The notes below the pieces were generated by a model. That model had not been told where the DNA came from. It did not search any database and saw only the letters and a program-made list of their open reading frames with translations. Positions 9,091 to 16,396 of a DNA stretch of 27,103 nt are shown here, one piece after another (positions within the stretch are counted from its first letter, which is position 1; every line of letters begins with the position of its first letter). The position numbers and the translations under genes were made by a program. The stretch spans positions 1 through 27,103 of the forward strand of contig CAKQKA010000007.1 in NCBI GenBank assembly GCA_934247855.1. The letters are read 5' to 3'. The DNA is from an uncultured Clostridia bacterium (lineage in GTDB: Bacteria; Bacillota; Clostridia; Christensenellales; Borkfalkiaceae).

Positions 9091-9696
9091 ATGAATTTAC
9101 CTAATAAAATCACTATCGCAAGAATAGCTCTGATACCGCTGTTCGTATTGTTTTATTACCTTACGGATATACCGCACAATCTGTTGTATGCGGCAATCGT
9201 CTTTGCCGTTGCGGCGTTTACCGATTTTCTGGACGGATACATCGCGAGGAAATATCATCTTGTAACCGACCTCGGCAAATTTCTCGATCCTATCGCGGAT
9301 AAAGTGCTTGTGCTCACGGCGTTCATGCTCATGCTCACCGAACTCAACGGCACGATTTTACCTGCGCTGTCGGGCGGTATCTGCGTTATACTCGTTATCG
9401 CAAGGGAACTCATCGTATCGAGTTTTCGTATGGTGGCGGCAGGCAAAAACGCTGTCATCGCTGCCGATAAACTCGGTAAAATCAAGACGTTTTCGCAGGA
9501 TTTCGCAATATTGTTCCTGCTTGTAGGGCGCGCGTTCTCCGATTATAAATTGCTGTCGGGCGCTTCGGTAGACGCTTTCGGCGTGGTCTACCTCATAGGT
9601 TACGGGCTTATGATTTTCTCTACGATAATGACGGTTATTTCGGGTGTAAATTATCTTTATAAAAATCGTGCCGTGCTTGCCGAGGTCGAGCATTAA
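9091..9696 (+). CDS. pgsA: CDP-diacylglycerol-glycerol-3-phosphate 3-phosphatidyltransferase
   Basis: A 201-residue integral membrane enzyme making phosphatidylglycerol phosphate from CDP-diacylglycerol and glycerol 3-phosphate, the committed step to phosphatidylglycerol. The CDP-alcohol phosphotransferase motif D-x2-D-G-x2-A-R-x8-G-x3-D-x3-D is complete: D45, D48, G49, A52, R53, G62, D66 and D70. The N-terminus NLPNKITIARI is typical of PgsA. Several hydrophobic helices fill the rest (about 10-40, 72-90, 95-115, 155-190). AGAGG precedes the ATG. Its position between rimO and cinA is the standard Firmicutes arrangement. The next gene begins 17 bases downstream. Confidence 0.95.
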   Translation: MNLPNKITIARIALIPLFVLFYYLTDIPHNLLYAAIVFAVAAFTDFLDGYIARKYHLVTDLGKFLDPIADKVLVLTAFMLMLTELNGTILPALSGGICVILVIARELIVSSFRMVAAGKNAVIAADKLGKIKTFSQDFAILFLLVGRAFSDYKLLSGASVDAFGVVYLIGYGLMIFSTIMTVISGVNYLYKNRAVLAEVEH

Positions 9697-9713
9697 GGCG
9701 AAAGGCGGTCAAC

Positions 9714-10436
9714 TTGTATAATCAATATAAAGACGGCAAGGTAGAGTTTAAATTGTTCGGTGCGGAAGACAGCGATCTTGCGCTTGCCGCCGAAAAACTC
9801 GCCGAAAAATACTCTGTAAAATCGAACTATATCACCACTTTCGGCGATACGCTGTTCACGATTGCCGCAGGGGTCAGCGACGAAGAAAAACTTGATTTTG
9901 CCTCGAAAGCGTTTATAAAATCGTTCGGTTCGCTTATCTATGCCGACGAAAACGTAGATATAGCAAAACACGCCGTGGATTTACTCAAAATCGGCAAAAG
10001 AAAGCTTTGTATTGCCGAATCGTTTACGGGCGGCAGGCTGACTCATTCCATTGTGAGTATTCCCGGAGCAAGCGAAGTGTTGTATTCGGGGCTGGTGTGT
10101 TACGATACCGACGCAAAAATCAACTATCTCGGCGTTTCGCCCGATACCGTGCGATTAAACACCGTCGTCTCGCGTGAGGTTGCGTGCGAAATGGTGCGCG
10201 GACTTTTATATGGCGGCAAGTGCGATATCGCGCTGTCAACCACGGGGTACGCAAGCCCTACGGGCGATCCGAAAAAACCCGGCGGACTGTGCTATATAGG
10301 TGCGGGCGAAGAAGATAAAGTCGAAGTAAACAGGTATATGTTCAAAGGCGACAGAAACGCCGTTATAGAATGCGGAAAGAATGCGGCGCTCTTTATGCTT
10401 TGCAAACTGCTGCGCGGCGGCTGGTACGTTACTTGA
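9714..10436 (+). CDS. cinA: CinA-type nicotinamide-nucleotide amidase lacking the N-terminal domain
   Basis: Proteins with this C-terminal domain deamidate nicotinamide mononucleotide (PncC activity) in pyridine nucleotide recycling. The domain starts near residue 80 (DIAKHAVDLL) and shows AESFTGGRLTHSIVSIPGAS, VCYDTDAKINYLGV, VVSREVACEMV and STTGYASPTGDPKKPGG. These match the conserved blocks (AES-TGG-GaS, Y-N-K, V-S, TG-A-P-G-KP-G), with ESFTGG in place of the common ESCTGG. Residues 1-80 look like the small KH-type middle domain of full-length CinA. The N-terminal molybdopterin-binding-like domain (about 170 residues) is absent, and the 17-base gap to pgsA leaves no room for it. The start is TTG behind AAAGGCGG; no better start is visible. 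Full-length CinA is about 410 residues, this one 240. Confidence 0.88.
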   Translation: MYNQYKDGKVEFKLFGAEDSDLALAAEKLAEKYSVKSNYITTFGDTLFTIAAGVSDEEKLDFASKAFIKSFGSLIYADENVDIAKHAVDLLKIGKRKLCIAESFTGGRLTHSIVSIPGASEVLYSGLVCYDTDAKINYLGVSPDTVRLNTVVSREVACEMVRGLLYGGKCDIALSTTGYASPTGDPKKPGGLCYIGAGEEDKVEVNRYMFKGDRNAVIECGKNAALFMLCKLLRGGWYVT

Positions 10437-10464
10437 ATGCTGTTCGGCTAGCCATAGGGTAAAT

Positions 10465-10487
10465 GGTCGATAATCGACCTATAGCCG
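10465..10487 (+). repeat. Dispersed repeat copy 3, with 15-base perfect palindrome before recA
   Basis: GGTCGATAATCGACC (10465-10479) is a perfect dyad around a central A and continues into TATAGCCG. It lies 56 bases before the recA start, in the cinA-recA gap. It could be an operator-like site or simply a repeat copy. No LexA-type GAAC-N4-GTTC box is seen in this gap. Confidence 0.8.
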
Positions 10488-10534
10488 CATATTTAAATTA
10501 CAAATCAAGAAAAAAATATAGTGAGGATATAAAA

Positions 10535-11566
10535 ATGGATGACAAACGCAAAGCGTTGGAACAGGTATTGACTCAAATCGAAAAGCAATACGGCAAAGGC
10601 GCAATCATGAAACTCGGCGACGACGTAAAGGACATGGCTATCGAAGTTATACCTACGGGTTGTCTTTCGCTTGATATTGCGCTCGGCACAGGCGGCGTTC
10701 CGCGCGGAAGAATAATAGAGATTTACGGTCCCGAATCTTCGGGTAAAACTACGGTTGCGCTGCACATAATCGCGCAAACGCAAAAACTCGGCGGCATTGC
10801 CGCGTTTATCGATGCCGAGCACGCGCTCGATCCCTCTTATGCCGCAAATCTCGGCGTAGATCTCGATAATTTGTACGTTTCTCAGCCCGATACCGGCGAA
10901 CAAGCGCTCGATATTACCGATAGCCTTGTAAGAAGCGGTGCGGTCGATCTTATCGTAATCGACTCGGTTGCCGCACTCACGCCTAAGGCTGAAATCGAGG
11001 GCGATATGGGTGATTCTCACGTCGGTTTGCAGGCAAGACTTATGTCGCAGGCGCTCAGAAAACTCACCGCAATCACAAACAAGAGTAAAACTTGCGTTGT
11101 ATTTATTAACCAGCTGCGTGAAAAAGTCGGCGTAATGTTCGGCAATCCAGAAACCACTCCCGGCGGTAAAGCGCTCAAGTTCTATGCAAGCGTTCGTCTC
11201 GATATAAGAAAGGCCGACGCGCTCAAGGATACCGACGGCGTTATCGGCAACAAAACAAAGGCTAAAGTTGTCAAAAACAAACTCGCTCCGCCGTTCAAGA
11301 CCGCGGAATTCGATATTATTTACGGAAAAGGCATTTCCCAAGCGGGCTGTATTCTCGATCTCGGCGTAGAAAAGGGTATAATCGATAAAAGCGGAAGCTG
11401 GTTTATTTATAACGGCGAAAAGTTCGCCAACGGCAAAGAAAAAGCACGCGATTATGTAAACAACAACCCCGAATTTGCAGTAGAAGTCGAAAACAAAATT
11501 CGTGCAATCGCTTTTGCGGGCAAGTCAGACGGCGAAGTCGAACCCGCAGGCGGCGAACAGCAATAA
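10535..11566 (+). CDS. recA: Recombinase RecA
   Basis: A 343-residue ATP-dependent strand-exchange protein and co-protease for LexA. The N-terminus DKRKALEQVLTQIEKQYGKG is classical. Walker A is GPESSGKT (65-72); FIDAEHALDP and VIDSVAALTPKAEIEGDMGD follow, then the loop-2 region (FINQLREKVGVMFGNPETTP). The open frame extends 24 codons upstream to an ATG at 10463, but that stretch encodes the dispersed repeat and lacks a ribosome site. The ATG at 10535 has GAGGA eight bases upstream and matches family N-termini. The short C-terminal tail (GKSDGEVEPAGGEQQ) is acidic, as usual. It follows cinA by about 98 bases. Confidence 0.98.
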   Translation: MDDKRKALEQVLTQIEKQYGKGAIMKLGDDVKDMAIEVIPTGCLSLDIALGTGGVPRGRIIEIYGPESSGKTTVALHIIAQTQKLGGIAAFIDAEHALDPSYAANLGVDLDNLYVSQPDTGEQALDITDSLVRSGAVDLIVIDSVAALTPKAEIEGDMGDSHVGLQARLMSQALRKLTAITNKSKTCVVFINQLREKVGVMFGNPETTPGGKALKFYASVRLDIRKADALKDTDGVIGNKTKAKVVKNKLAPPFKTAEFDIIYGKGISQAGCILDLGVEKGIIDKSGSWFIYNGEKFANGKEKARDYVNNNPEFAVEVENKIRAIAFAGKSDGEVEPAGGEQQ

Positions 11567-11603
11567 AACAACGGTAATATAATAAACGTAGCGGAGTTAT
11601 ATA

Positions 11604-12389
11604 ATGAATTCATGCAACGGCAAACTGCCGTCAGCCGATTCGGTCGGCAGACTTATTCTGGACTTGAAAAACTATATGTTTTACAGCGGCGGTTTTTCAA
11701 AAAACGGGGCTATAAGTCGATTATCGGCAAGTTTAAAACTAAATAAAATCAAACGCGAACTAAACGGCGAATTAAAAAAATGCTATGGTTGCGCTTGTAA
11801 AAGTCAAAAAATCGACGGCGGGAAAAGAGCGAAAGAAGTCGCCGAGGGGTTCTTTAAAATATTGCCCGAAATACGCGCACTTTGTTTAAAAGACGCATCG
11901 GCAAGCGTTTCGTGCGATCCATCCGCCGAGTGCGAAACTATAGTAATCGCAACATTCCCCGGCTTTTTTGCGATTATGACTTATCGTATCGCTCACTATT
12001 TTTATAACGCAAAAACTCCGCTGTTACCTCGTCTTATGACCGAGTATGCCCATTCGCTTACGGGAATAGACATCAACGCAGGCGCAAAAATCGGCGAAAA
12101 CTTTTTCATCGATCACGGCACGGGTGTGGTAATAGGCGAAACGGCTGAAATCGGCAACGATTGCAGGCTGTATCAGGGTGTAACTCTCGGCGCGCTGTCT
12201 ATCAAAAAAGAGGAGCGCAACAACGATAAACGTCACCCCACGCTCGGCAATAACGTTACCGTTTACGCAAACGCCACCATTCTCGGCGGCAAAACCGTTA
12301 TCGGCGACGACTGCGTTATCGGCGGAAATACTTTCATTATAAAATCTGTACCGGCGGGTAGTAAAATAGTTGTCGAACCCACAATTTAG
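11604..12389 (+). CDS. cysE: Serine O-acetyltransferase
   Basis: A 261-residue enzyme transferring acetyl from acetyl-CoA to L-serine, the first step of cysteine synthesis. The C-terminal half is a left-handed beta-helix of hexapeptide repeats. Key blocks are HSLTGIDINAGAKIG, DHGTGVVIGETAEIG (catalytic His), YQGVTLGALS, KRHPTLGNNVTVYANATILG and VIGGNTFI. The N-terminal 140 residues are helical and contain a translated copy of the dispersed repeat (about residues 32-41, GAISRLSA). The end (VPAGSKIVVEPTI) is short, and the stop codon lies inside the left arm of the downstream repeat array. Start by GGAG 10 bases upstream. No cysteine T-box is seen in the 37-base gap after recA, so it is probably in the recA transcript. 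Confidence 0.92.
   Translation: MNSCNGKLPSADSVGRLILDLKNYMFYSGGFSKNGAISRLSASLKLNKIKRELNGELKKCYGCACKSQKIDGGKRAKEVAEGFFKILPEIRALCLKDASASVSCDPSAECETIVIATFPGFFAIMTYRIAHYFYNAKTPLLPRLMTEYAHSLTGIDINAGAKIGENFFIDHGTGVVIGETAEIGNDCRLYQGVTLGALSIKKEERNNDKRHPTLGNNVTVYANATILGGKTVIGDDCVIGGNTFIIKSVPAGSKIVVEPTI
11699..11728 (-). repeat. Dispersed repeat copy 4, inside cysE
   Basis: On the minus strand it reads GCCGATAATCGACTTATAG followed by CCCCG and a T6 tract, so it is antisense to cysE. In the cysE frame it encodes ISRLS. The identical pentapeptide is encoded by copy 8 inside rloB. Confidence 0.85.
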
Positions 12390-12975
12390 TGTGCATGCAT
12401 CGCTTACGGCGGCGTTTCTGCCATCGCTCCAAGACCATAATGACCACAAAGGTCTATTATGTCCTTGTCGTTCGGCGAGCCTTGCCGTAAGTGCGCCTGC
12501 GCACTAAATTAGCAAAAGATTTTGAGGGGTAGTGATACTTTTTTTCGCGAGCCTTGCACTGCTTGCATCTAAACCCTAAATTAAATAAAAGGTGACCACA
12601 AAGGTCTATCCCGCCCGGTCATAATCAACGAGCCTTGCTATACTCGTATCTAAACCCTAAATTGGGTATAAATAATACCAACGAGCCTTGTTTTTAGGGC
12701 TTATATGCTGCGCATTGCTGCGTTACTGCTTCAGGCAAAAGACTTCGATGACCGACAAGGTCTATCTCATCCTTTTGCCCTTCGCGAGCCTTGCACTGCT
12801 TGCATCTAAACCCTAAATTGAGTATAAATAACACCAACGAGCCTTGTTTTTAGGGCTTATATGCTGCGCCTGACTTCGTTTCTGTTGGCACTTGCAGACC
12901 TGAATGACCGACAAGGTCTATTCAGTCCTGCAATCACCAACGAGCCTTGTCATGCTTGTATTTAATCCCTAAAAA
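12383..12975. repeat. Tandem array of four structured repeat units (period about 152-156)
   Basis: Four loop motifs GACC(A/G)ACAA-type at 12442, 12594, 12750 and 12906, each ending GGTCTAT, recur at 152, 156 and 156 bases. CGAGCCTTG occurs seven times (12476, 12548, 12629, 12682, 12785, 12838, 12941). Unit 1 (12383-12510) has closed arms: AATTTAGTGTGC pairs with GCGCACTAAATT, and CTTACGGC (12403) with GCCGTAAG (12484). Units 3 (12691-12817) and 4 (12847-12973) have TTTAGGG plus TTATATGC pairing with GCATCTAA or GTATTTAA plus CCCTAAA. The spacers between units share GTATAAATAAYACCAACGAG. Unit 2 has only its right half clearly preserved. The inner stems differ in sequence between units but remain paired. 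No open frame here looks like a gene. It could be a DNA hairpin element, a MITE-like repeat, or a transcribed RNA. Confidence 0.8.
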
Positions 12976-12983
12976 ATGTCAAT

Positions 12984-13080
12984 ATGAGGCTTCCCCTTCG
13001 GGGAAGCTGTCAGCAACCGCACGGATGCTGACTGAAGAGGATAAATGGCAAATATAAAACATAGCTCAATATATCCTCCT
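12984..13080. repeat. Palindromic interspersed element (MITE-like)
   Basis: GGCTTCCCC-TTC-GGGGAAGC is followed by GTCAGCA...TGCTGAC and an outer AGGAT/ATCCT pairing (around 13037 and 13073). From memory, similar elements with this AAGCTGTCAGC...GCTGACTGA layout are scattered through gut Clostridia genomes; I could not verify that here. It directly follows the tandem array. Confidence 0.6.
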
Positions 13081-13127
13081 CACTTAAAGGTATCTTACAC
13101 ACTCAGCCATTAGGCGCAAAACCGAAC

Positions 13128-13162
13128 AAAAACCCAAATAATCGACCTATAGGCTGGTTTTT
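13128..13162. terminator. Bidirectional terminator-like hairpin containing dispersed repeat copy 5
   Basis: AAAAACC (13128-13134) pairs with GGTTTTT (13156-13162). The loop and 3' arm are the dispersed repeat (TAATCGACCTATAGGC, T5). It ends the gene-free repeat region, before the gene at 13242. Confidence 0.55.
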
Positions 13163-13241
13163 AAAGTCAATATCATGTATAGTTATGCTGTTTATCAACA
13201 AAATAGCATAGCATTCAGTAATCAACTTTAACGGAGAAAAA

Positions 13242-14237
13242 ATGAATTCAAACAACGCAAAGTGCCCGCATTGCGGGGCCGAATTATATGTCGGTCTTAA
13301 AAAGGGTACGGGCTTTTGTCCTACTTGCAAAAAACAATTCGACGTCGATAAGGCGGTGAAACTGTATGAATCTTTGCATAAGGACGAACAAGAACAAGTA
13401 AAAAAGGTTGCAAAGGGCAGCGATTATCTCGAAGTCGAACGTATTCTCGATCGCGTGGAGTTTTATCTTTCCAAAAAAGAGTTCGGCAAAGCTACCGAAG
13501 AATTGAAAAGCGCGCTCGAGTATACCAATACCGATTACCGCGTGTATTTCGGTCTTGTCCGTGCCGAAACGAAGAACCTTACCGACTACAAAAATAAGTC
13601 GCATATAGAGTATCTCAACAAGGCGATCGAGTGTGCCGACAGCGATGAAAAAGCCACGATAACGCGCTTATACAAGGACTTTTATCGTTTATCGTCTTGC
13701 TCGGACGAAGATATTGAAACATACAAAACCGAAGAAAACGCGGCTATAAAAACCAAGCTCGAAAACAAGTTTAAGGAGATCATTCCCGGGTTTATGAAAC
13801 TTGACGGGCAAATCAAAAAATACCCGATTTTGTTCGTCGTTTTTTACGCGTGTGCGATTGTAACCGCAGTGCTCGGTTTTGTTTTAAAACTTAATTTTTT
13901 CTATTTTCTTACTTTTGCGTTTTTCGTGGCGGGGTTCTTTTTTACAAAGTCCTATATCGATAATAAACAGTCGATTGCTAATTTCAATGCCGTGCTCGAT
14001 TTGTACGATGCGCTGGATTCTTTCGGGTTATCGGTCGGCTGTTATCGCGACGTGCTGGATGTTTTAAAAGAATGTCGTGCGGCGTTTGCGCAAAAAAACA
14101 ACTTTACCGCGCAGGGATTGACAACCGAAAGGCTTTGCAAAGCCGTACTTGCAACCGGGAATTATAAAGCCCGCGAGTTTGTTAGCGCGCATAACGTATT
14201 AAAAAAATACGTACGCGATGACGAAACCGAAGAATAA
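13242..14237 (+). CDS. Zinc-ribbon protein with helical repeats and a membrane hairpin, function unknown
   Basis: The product is 331 residues; I cannot name its family. The N-terminus is a zinc ribbon: C8-P-H-C11 and C26-P-T-C29. A charged helical region follows (about 40-185), with pairs such as LDRVEFYLSKKEFGKATEEL that look like TPR-type helical hairpins. Two adjacent membrane segments lie at about 193-238 (ILFVVFYACAIVTAVLGFVL and FFYFLTFAFFVAGFFF). The last 95 residues are helical and soluble. No signal peptide is visible, so the zinc ribbon probably faces the cytosol. Start by ACGGAG nine bases upstream. A TATGCT/AGCATA inverted repeat (13184-13210) lies in the leader and could be regulatory. 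It stands alone, between the repeat region and the lysine-riboswitch operon. Confidence 0.8.
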   Translation: MNSNNAKCPHCGAELYVGLKKGTGFCPTCKKQFDVDKAVKLYESLHKDEQEQVKKVAKGSDYLEVERILDRVEFYLSKKEFGKATEELKSALEYTNTDYRVYFGLVRAETKNLTDYKNKSHIEYLNKAIECADSDEKATITRLYKDFYRLSSCSDEDIETYKTEENAAIKTKLENKFKEIIPGFMKLDGQIKKYPILFVVFYACAIVTAVLGFVLKLNFFYFLTFAFFVAGFFFTKSYIDNKQSIANFNAVLDLYDALDSFGLSVGCYRDVLDVLKECRAAFAQKNNFTAQGLTTERLCKAVLATGNYKAREFVSAHNVLKKYVRDDETEE

Positions 14238-14326
14238 ATTTCGTTTATTTGTCGGGGCTAAGTTCATATATTGCAATCTTATTGCTTTGCTTAATCGACG
14301 GCTTTAAAATCGATTAAAATGCAAAA

Positions 14327-14369
14327 ACTGCAAAAAAATACAAAAAAACTTAAAAAGCAGTGTTTTTTT
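14327..14369 (+). terminator. Weak terminator-like hairpin after the zinc-ribbon gene
   Basis: ACTGC (14327-14331) can pair with GCAGT (14357-14361), with a long A-rich loop and seven Ts (14363-14369). A separate TTAATCGA/TCGATTAA hairpin lies at 14291-14317. Either could end the upstream gene; neither is strong. Confidence 0.4.
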
Positions 14370-14370
14370 C

Positions 14371-14399
14371 TTGACGAATGAAAGGCATGCTGTTAAAAT
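14371..14399 (+). promoter_or_regulatory. Sigma-A promoter of the lysine-riboswitch transporter operon
   Basis: TTGACG (14371-14376), 17 bases, TAAAAT (14394-14399). Transcription would start about 14406, just before the riboswitch. Confidence 0.85.
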
Positions 14400-14410
14400 G
14401 AACACAATGA

Positions 14411-14579
14411 TTGATAGAGGTGCGATGCTTAAGAGTACCTGTCGGCGTAAACGGAATGAAGCCGACGGCAAAAGGAAGCGTTGCCGAAACGTCGGTTATT
14501 TCGTCCGTGAAATAAGGCGTTGGGTTGCAGGGAAATACGCTGCAAACTGTCGCAAGGAAACTTGCGGAGCGCTATTGAC
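14411..14579 (+). promoter_or_regulatory. Lysine riboswitch (L box)
   Basis: The conserved landmarks appear in order: ATAGAGGTGCG (5' side of P1, 14414-14424), AAGAGTACCTGTCGG (P2 with loop-E-like AGTA), AAAAGGAAGCGTTGCCGAAA, GCGTTGGGTTG, AACTGTCGC, and GGAGCGCTATT closing P1 (14566-14576). This layout is characteristic of the L box, which binds lysine and turns transcription off when lysine is plentiful. A terminator follows at 14626-14653. Placement directly before an amino acid ABC importer indicates lysine as the imported substrate. The call rests on memory of the consensus, not a covariance search. Confidence 0.9.
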
Positions 14580-14625
14580 GGTTTGCATTCTAATGTTTGC
14601 ATACATATCACGTTGATTTTATGTT

Positions 14626-14653
14626 CCGTAACTCCTTGGGTTACGGTTTTTTT
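14626..14653 (+). terminator. Riboswitch-controlled intrinsic terminator
   Basis: CCGTAAC (14626-14632) pairs perfectly with GTTACGG (14640-14646), followed by T7. It lies between the lysine riboswitch and the first transporter gene and is the likely expression platform: ligand-bound RNA should favour it. Confidence 0.92.
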
Positions 14654-14719
14654 ATTGCCGTAATTCAAATTCAATCTCGGAAAATTCATGCCGAAAGGCA
14701 AATTCGGAGGTTAGTACGA

Positions 14720-16396
14720 ATGAACAGAACAAGGCTTAGTAGAGTTGCGATAACGCTTATCGCACTCCTGATTGCCGTAAGTTCGGTATTTTTTACCGGC
14801 TGCGGCACGCAAAAAGATCCGAACAAGATCTATGTAGGAATGGAGTGCGGTTATGCGCCTTTTAACTACACGCAGATCGACGACGCGAACGGCGCTGTGG
14901 AGATATCCAACGCAGAGGGTTACGCTAACGGATACGACATAATGATTGCTCAAAAAATTGCCGAAGAGGCGGGCAAAGAACTTGTCGTAGTAAAATATGA
15001 ATGGGATGCGCTTGTGAACGCGGTGTACAGCGGCACGCTCGACTTTATCATAGCGGGTATGAGCCCGACCGAAGAGCGCAAACAGACCATCGATTTTTCC
15101 GACGCATATTACGAAAGTCAGCTTGTGATAGTCGTAAGAAAGGATAGCAAGTATGCCGAAGCCAAAAACCTTGACGATTTCAACGGCGCTAAAATAGTTG
15201 CGCAAATCGGCACTTTTCATGATCAAGTATTAAAAGAACAAGCGGCAGAGCACGGTATAACAAGAAAAACCCCGCTCGAAACTTTCCCTGCGATGATAAA
15301 CGCGCTCAAAACTGCAACTGCCGAATACGACGGTTACGTTGCCGAAGAGCCGGGCGCCAAATCCGATTGTTCTTCGAATCCCGATCTTACATACGTAAAA
15401 CTTATAAACAACGATACAGGTTTCAAAGCTGATGCGGGCGACGTTCAGATCGCCGTCGGGTTGAAAAAGAACAGTCCCTATAAAGCTGTTATAAACAGAG
15501 CGCTTGCCAAGATCGGTCAGACTGAACGCGATAGCATGCTCGATAAAGCCACGGAGTTATCCGTAGGCGATAACATTTATGAAGATACCGAAGAAGTCGG
15601 TTTGTTTGCCGCAATGGGAAACATATTAAAACGCTATTGGAGCTGGCTGCTCGGCGGCGTGGGGTATACGCTTTTAGTATCTTTAATAGGTACGGTTATC
15701 GGTTTGTTCATCGGTATTCTTATCGGAATGTACCGAACTATGCCGGAACCGTCCGCAACGAAAACATCGGGAAAAGTGCTGCGGGTATTAAAAAAGGTGG
15801 GCGACTGGATTTTGTCGGCGTACATAGAAATATTCCGCGGAACGCCGATGATGGTGCAGGCAATGGTAATTTTCTGGGGCTTTGCGCTCCTTAACGGCGG
15901 GCAAACGCTCAACGTGGTAGTTTCCGGTTTGTTTATCGTATCCATAAACACGGGCGCGTATATGGCGGAAATCGTCCGCGGCGGTATAATTTCCATAAGC
16001 AAAGGGCAGTTCGAGGGTGCTCATGCAATCGGCATGACGCATACGCAGACAATGATGAACGTAGTAATGCCGCAAGCGCTCAGAAATATTTTACCGTCGG
16101 TCGCAAACGAATTCGTTATAAATATCAAAGATACGTCGGTGCTTAACGTAATCGGATTTACCGAATTGTTCTTCCAGGCAAAAACTATTGTTTCGGGAAA
16201 CGCCAACACGTTCGCAACCTATCTGCTTGTTGCGGTAATTTACTTTATACTCACATTCACAATTACAAGAATTCTCCGTCTTGTCGAAAAGAAGATGGAC
16301 GGCAAAAAGAATTACACCATTCAAGGCTCGCAAAATATGGACGCCGAGTCGTTCGTAAAAGAACAATCAATCGAGGGAGGTAACGCAGATGCCTGA
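14720..16396 (+). CDS. Fused substrate-binding protein/permease of a lysine-type ABC importer
   Basis: The 558-residue product joins two normally separate subunits. A signal sequence with lipobox-like FTGC (C28) is followed by a family-3 solute-binding domain (about 32-285): IYVGMECGYAPFNYTQ, GYDIMIAQKIAEEAG, VVKYEWDALVNAVYSGTLDF and IAGMSPTEERKQTIDFSDAY. A membrane permease domain follows from about 300, with WLLGGVGYTLLVSLIGTVIG and the EAA-like loop EGAHAIGMTHTQTMMNVVMP (from residue 432). The ATG at 14720 has GGAGG nine bases upstream; the frame extends further up, but through the riboswitch terminator. The lysine riboswitch makes lysine the probable substrate. The stop overlaps the next gene by eight bases, so translation is probably coupled. 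Confidence 0.93.
   Translation: MNRTRLSRVAITLIALLIAVSSVFFTGCGTQKDPNKIYVGMECGYAPFNYTQIDDANGAVEISNAEGYANGYDIMIAQKIAEEAGKELVVVKYEWDALVNAVYSGTLDFIIAGMSPTEERKQTIDFSDAYYESQLVIVVRKDSKYAEAKNLDDFNGAKIVAQIGTFHDQVLKEQAAEHGITRKTPLETFPAMINALKTATAEYDGYVAEEPGAKSDCSSNPDLTYVKLINNDTGFKADAGDVQIAVGLKKNSPYKAVINRALAKIGQTERDSMLDKATELSVGDNIYEDTEEVGLFAAMGNILKRYWSWLLGGVGYTLLVSLIGTVIGLFIGILIGMYRTMPEPSATKTSGKVLRVLKKVGDWILSAYIEIFRGTPMMVQAMVIFWGFALLNGGQTLNVVVSGLFIVSINTGAYMAEIVRGGIISISKGQFEGAHAIGMTHTQTMMNVVMPQALRNILPSVANEFVINIKDTSVLNVIGFTELFFQAKTIVSGNANTFATYLLVAVIYFILTFTITRILRLVEKKMDGKKNYTIQGSQNMDAESFVKEQSIEGGNADA

Noticed and set aside
10463..10534. 24-codon N-terminal extension of RecA
   Set aside because: It is encoded by the dispersed repeat, lacks a ribosome site, and is absent from known RecA proteins.
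10505..11341. 278-codon open frame on the minus strand
   Set aside because: It is antisense to recA, whose protein sequence is unmistakable.
11567..11603. T-box leader for cysE
   Set aside because: The gap to recA is only 37 bases and contains no T-box motif or terminator.
12383..12975. CRISPR array or integron attC array
   Set aside because: The period is about 155 bases, the repeats are structured units with no uniform spacers of CRISPR size, and no cas genes are near. The GTTRRRY core site of attC is absent, and there are no cassette genes.
14597..14719. 41-codon N-terminal extension of the binding protein/permease
   Set aside because: It spans the riboswitch terminator; the ATG at 14720 has a GGAGG site and starts a proper signal peptide.
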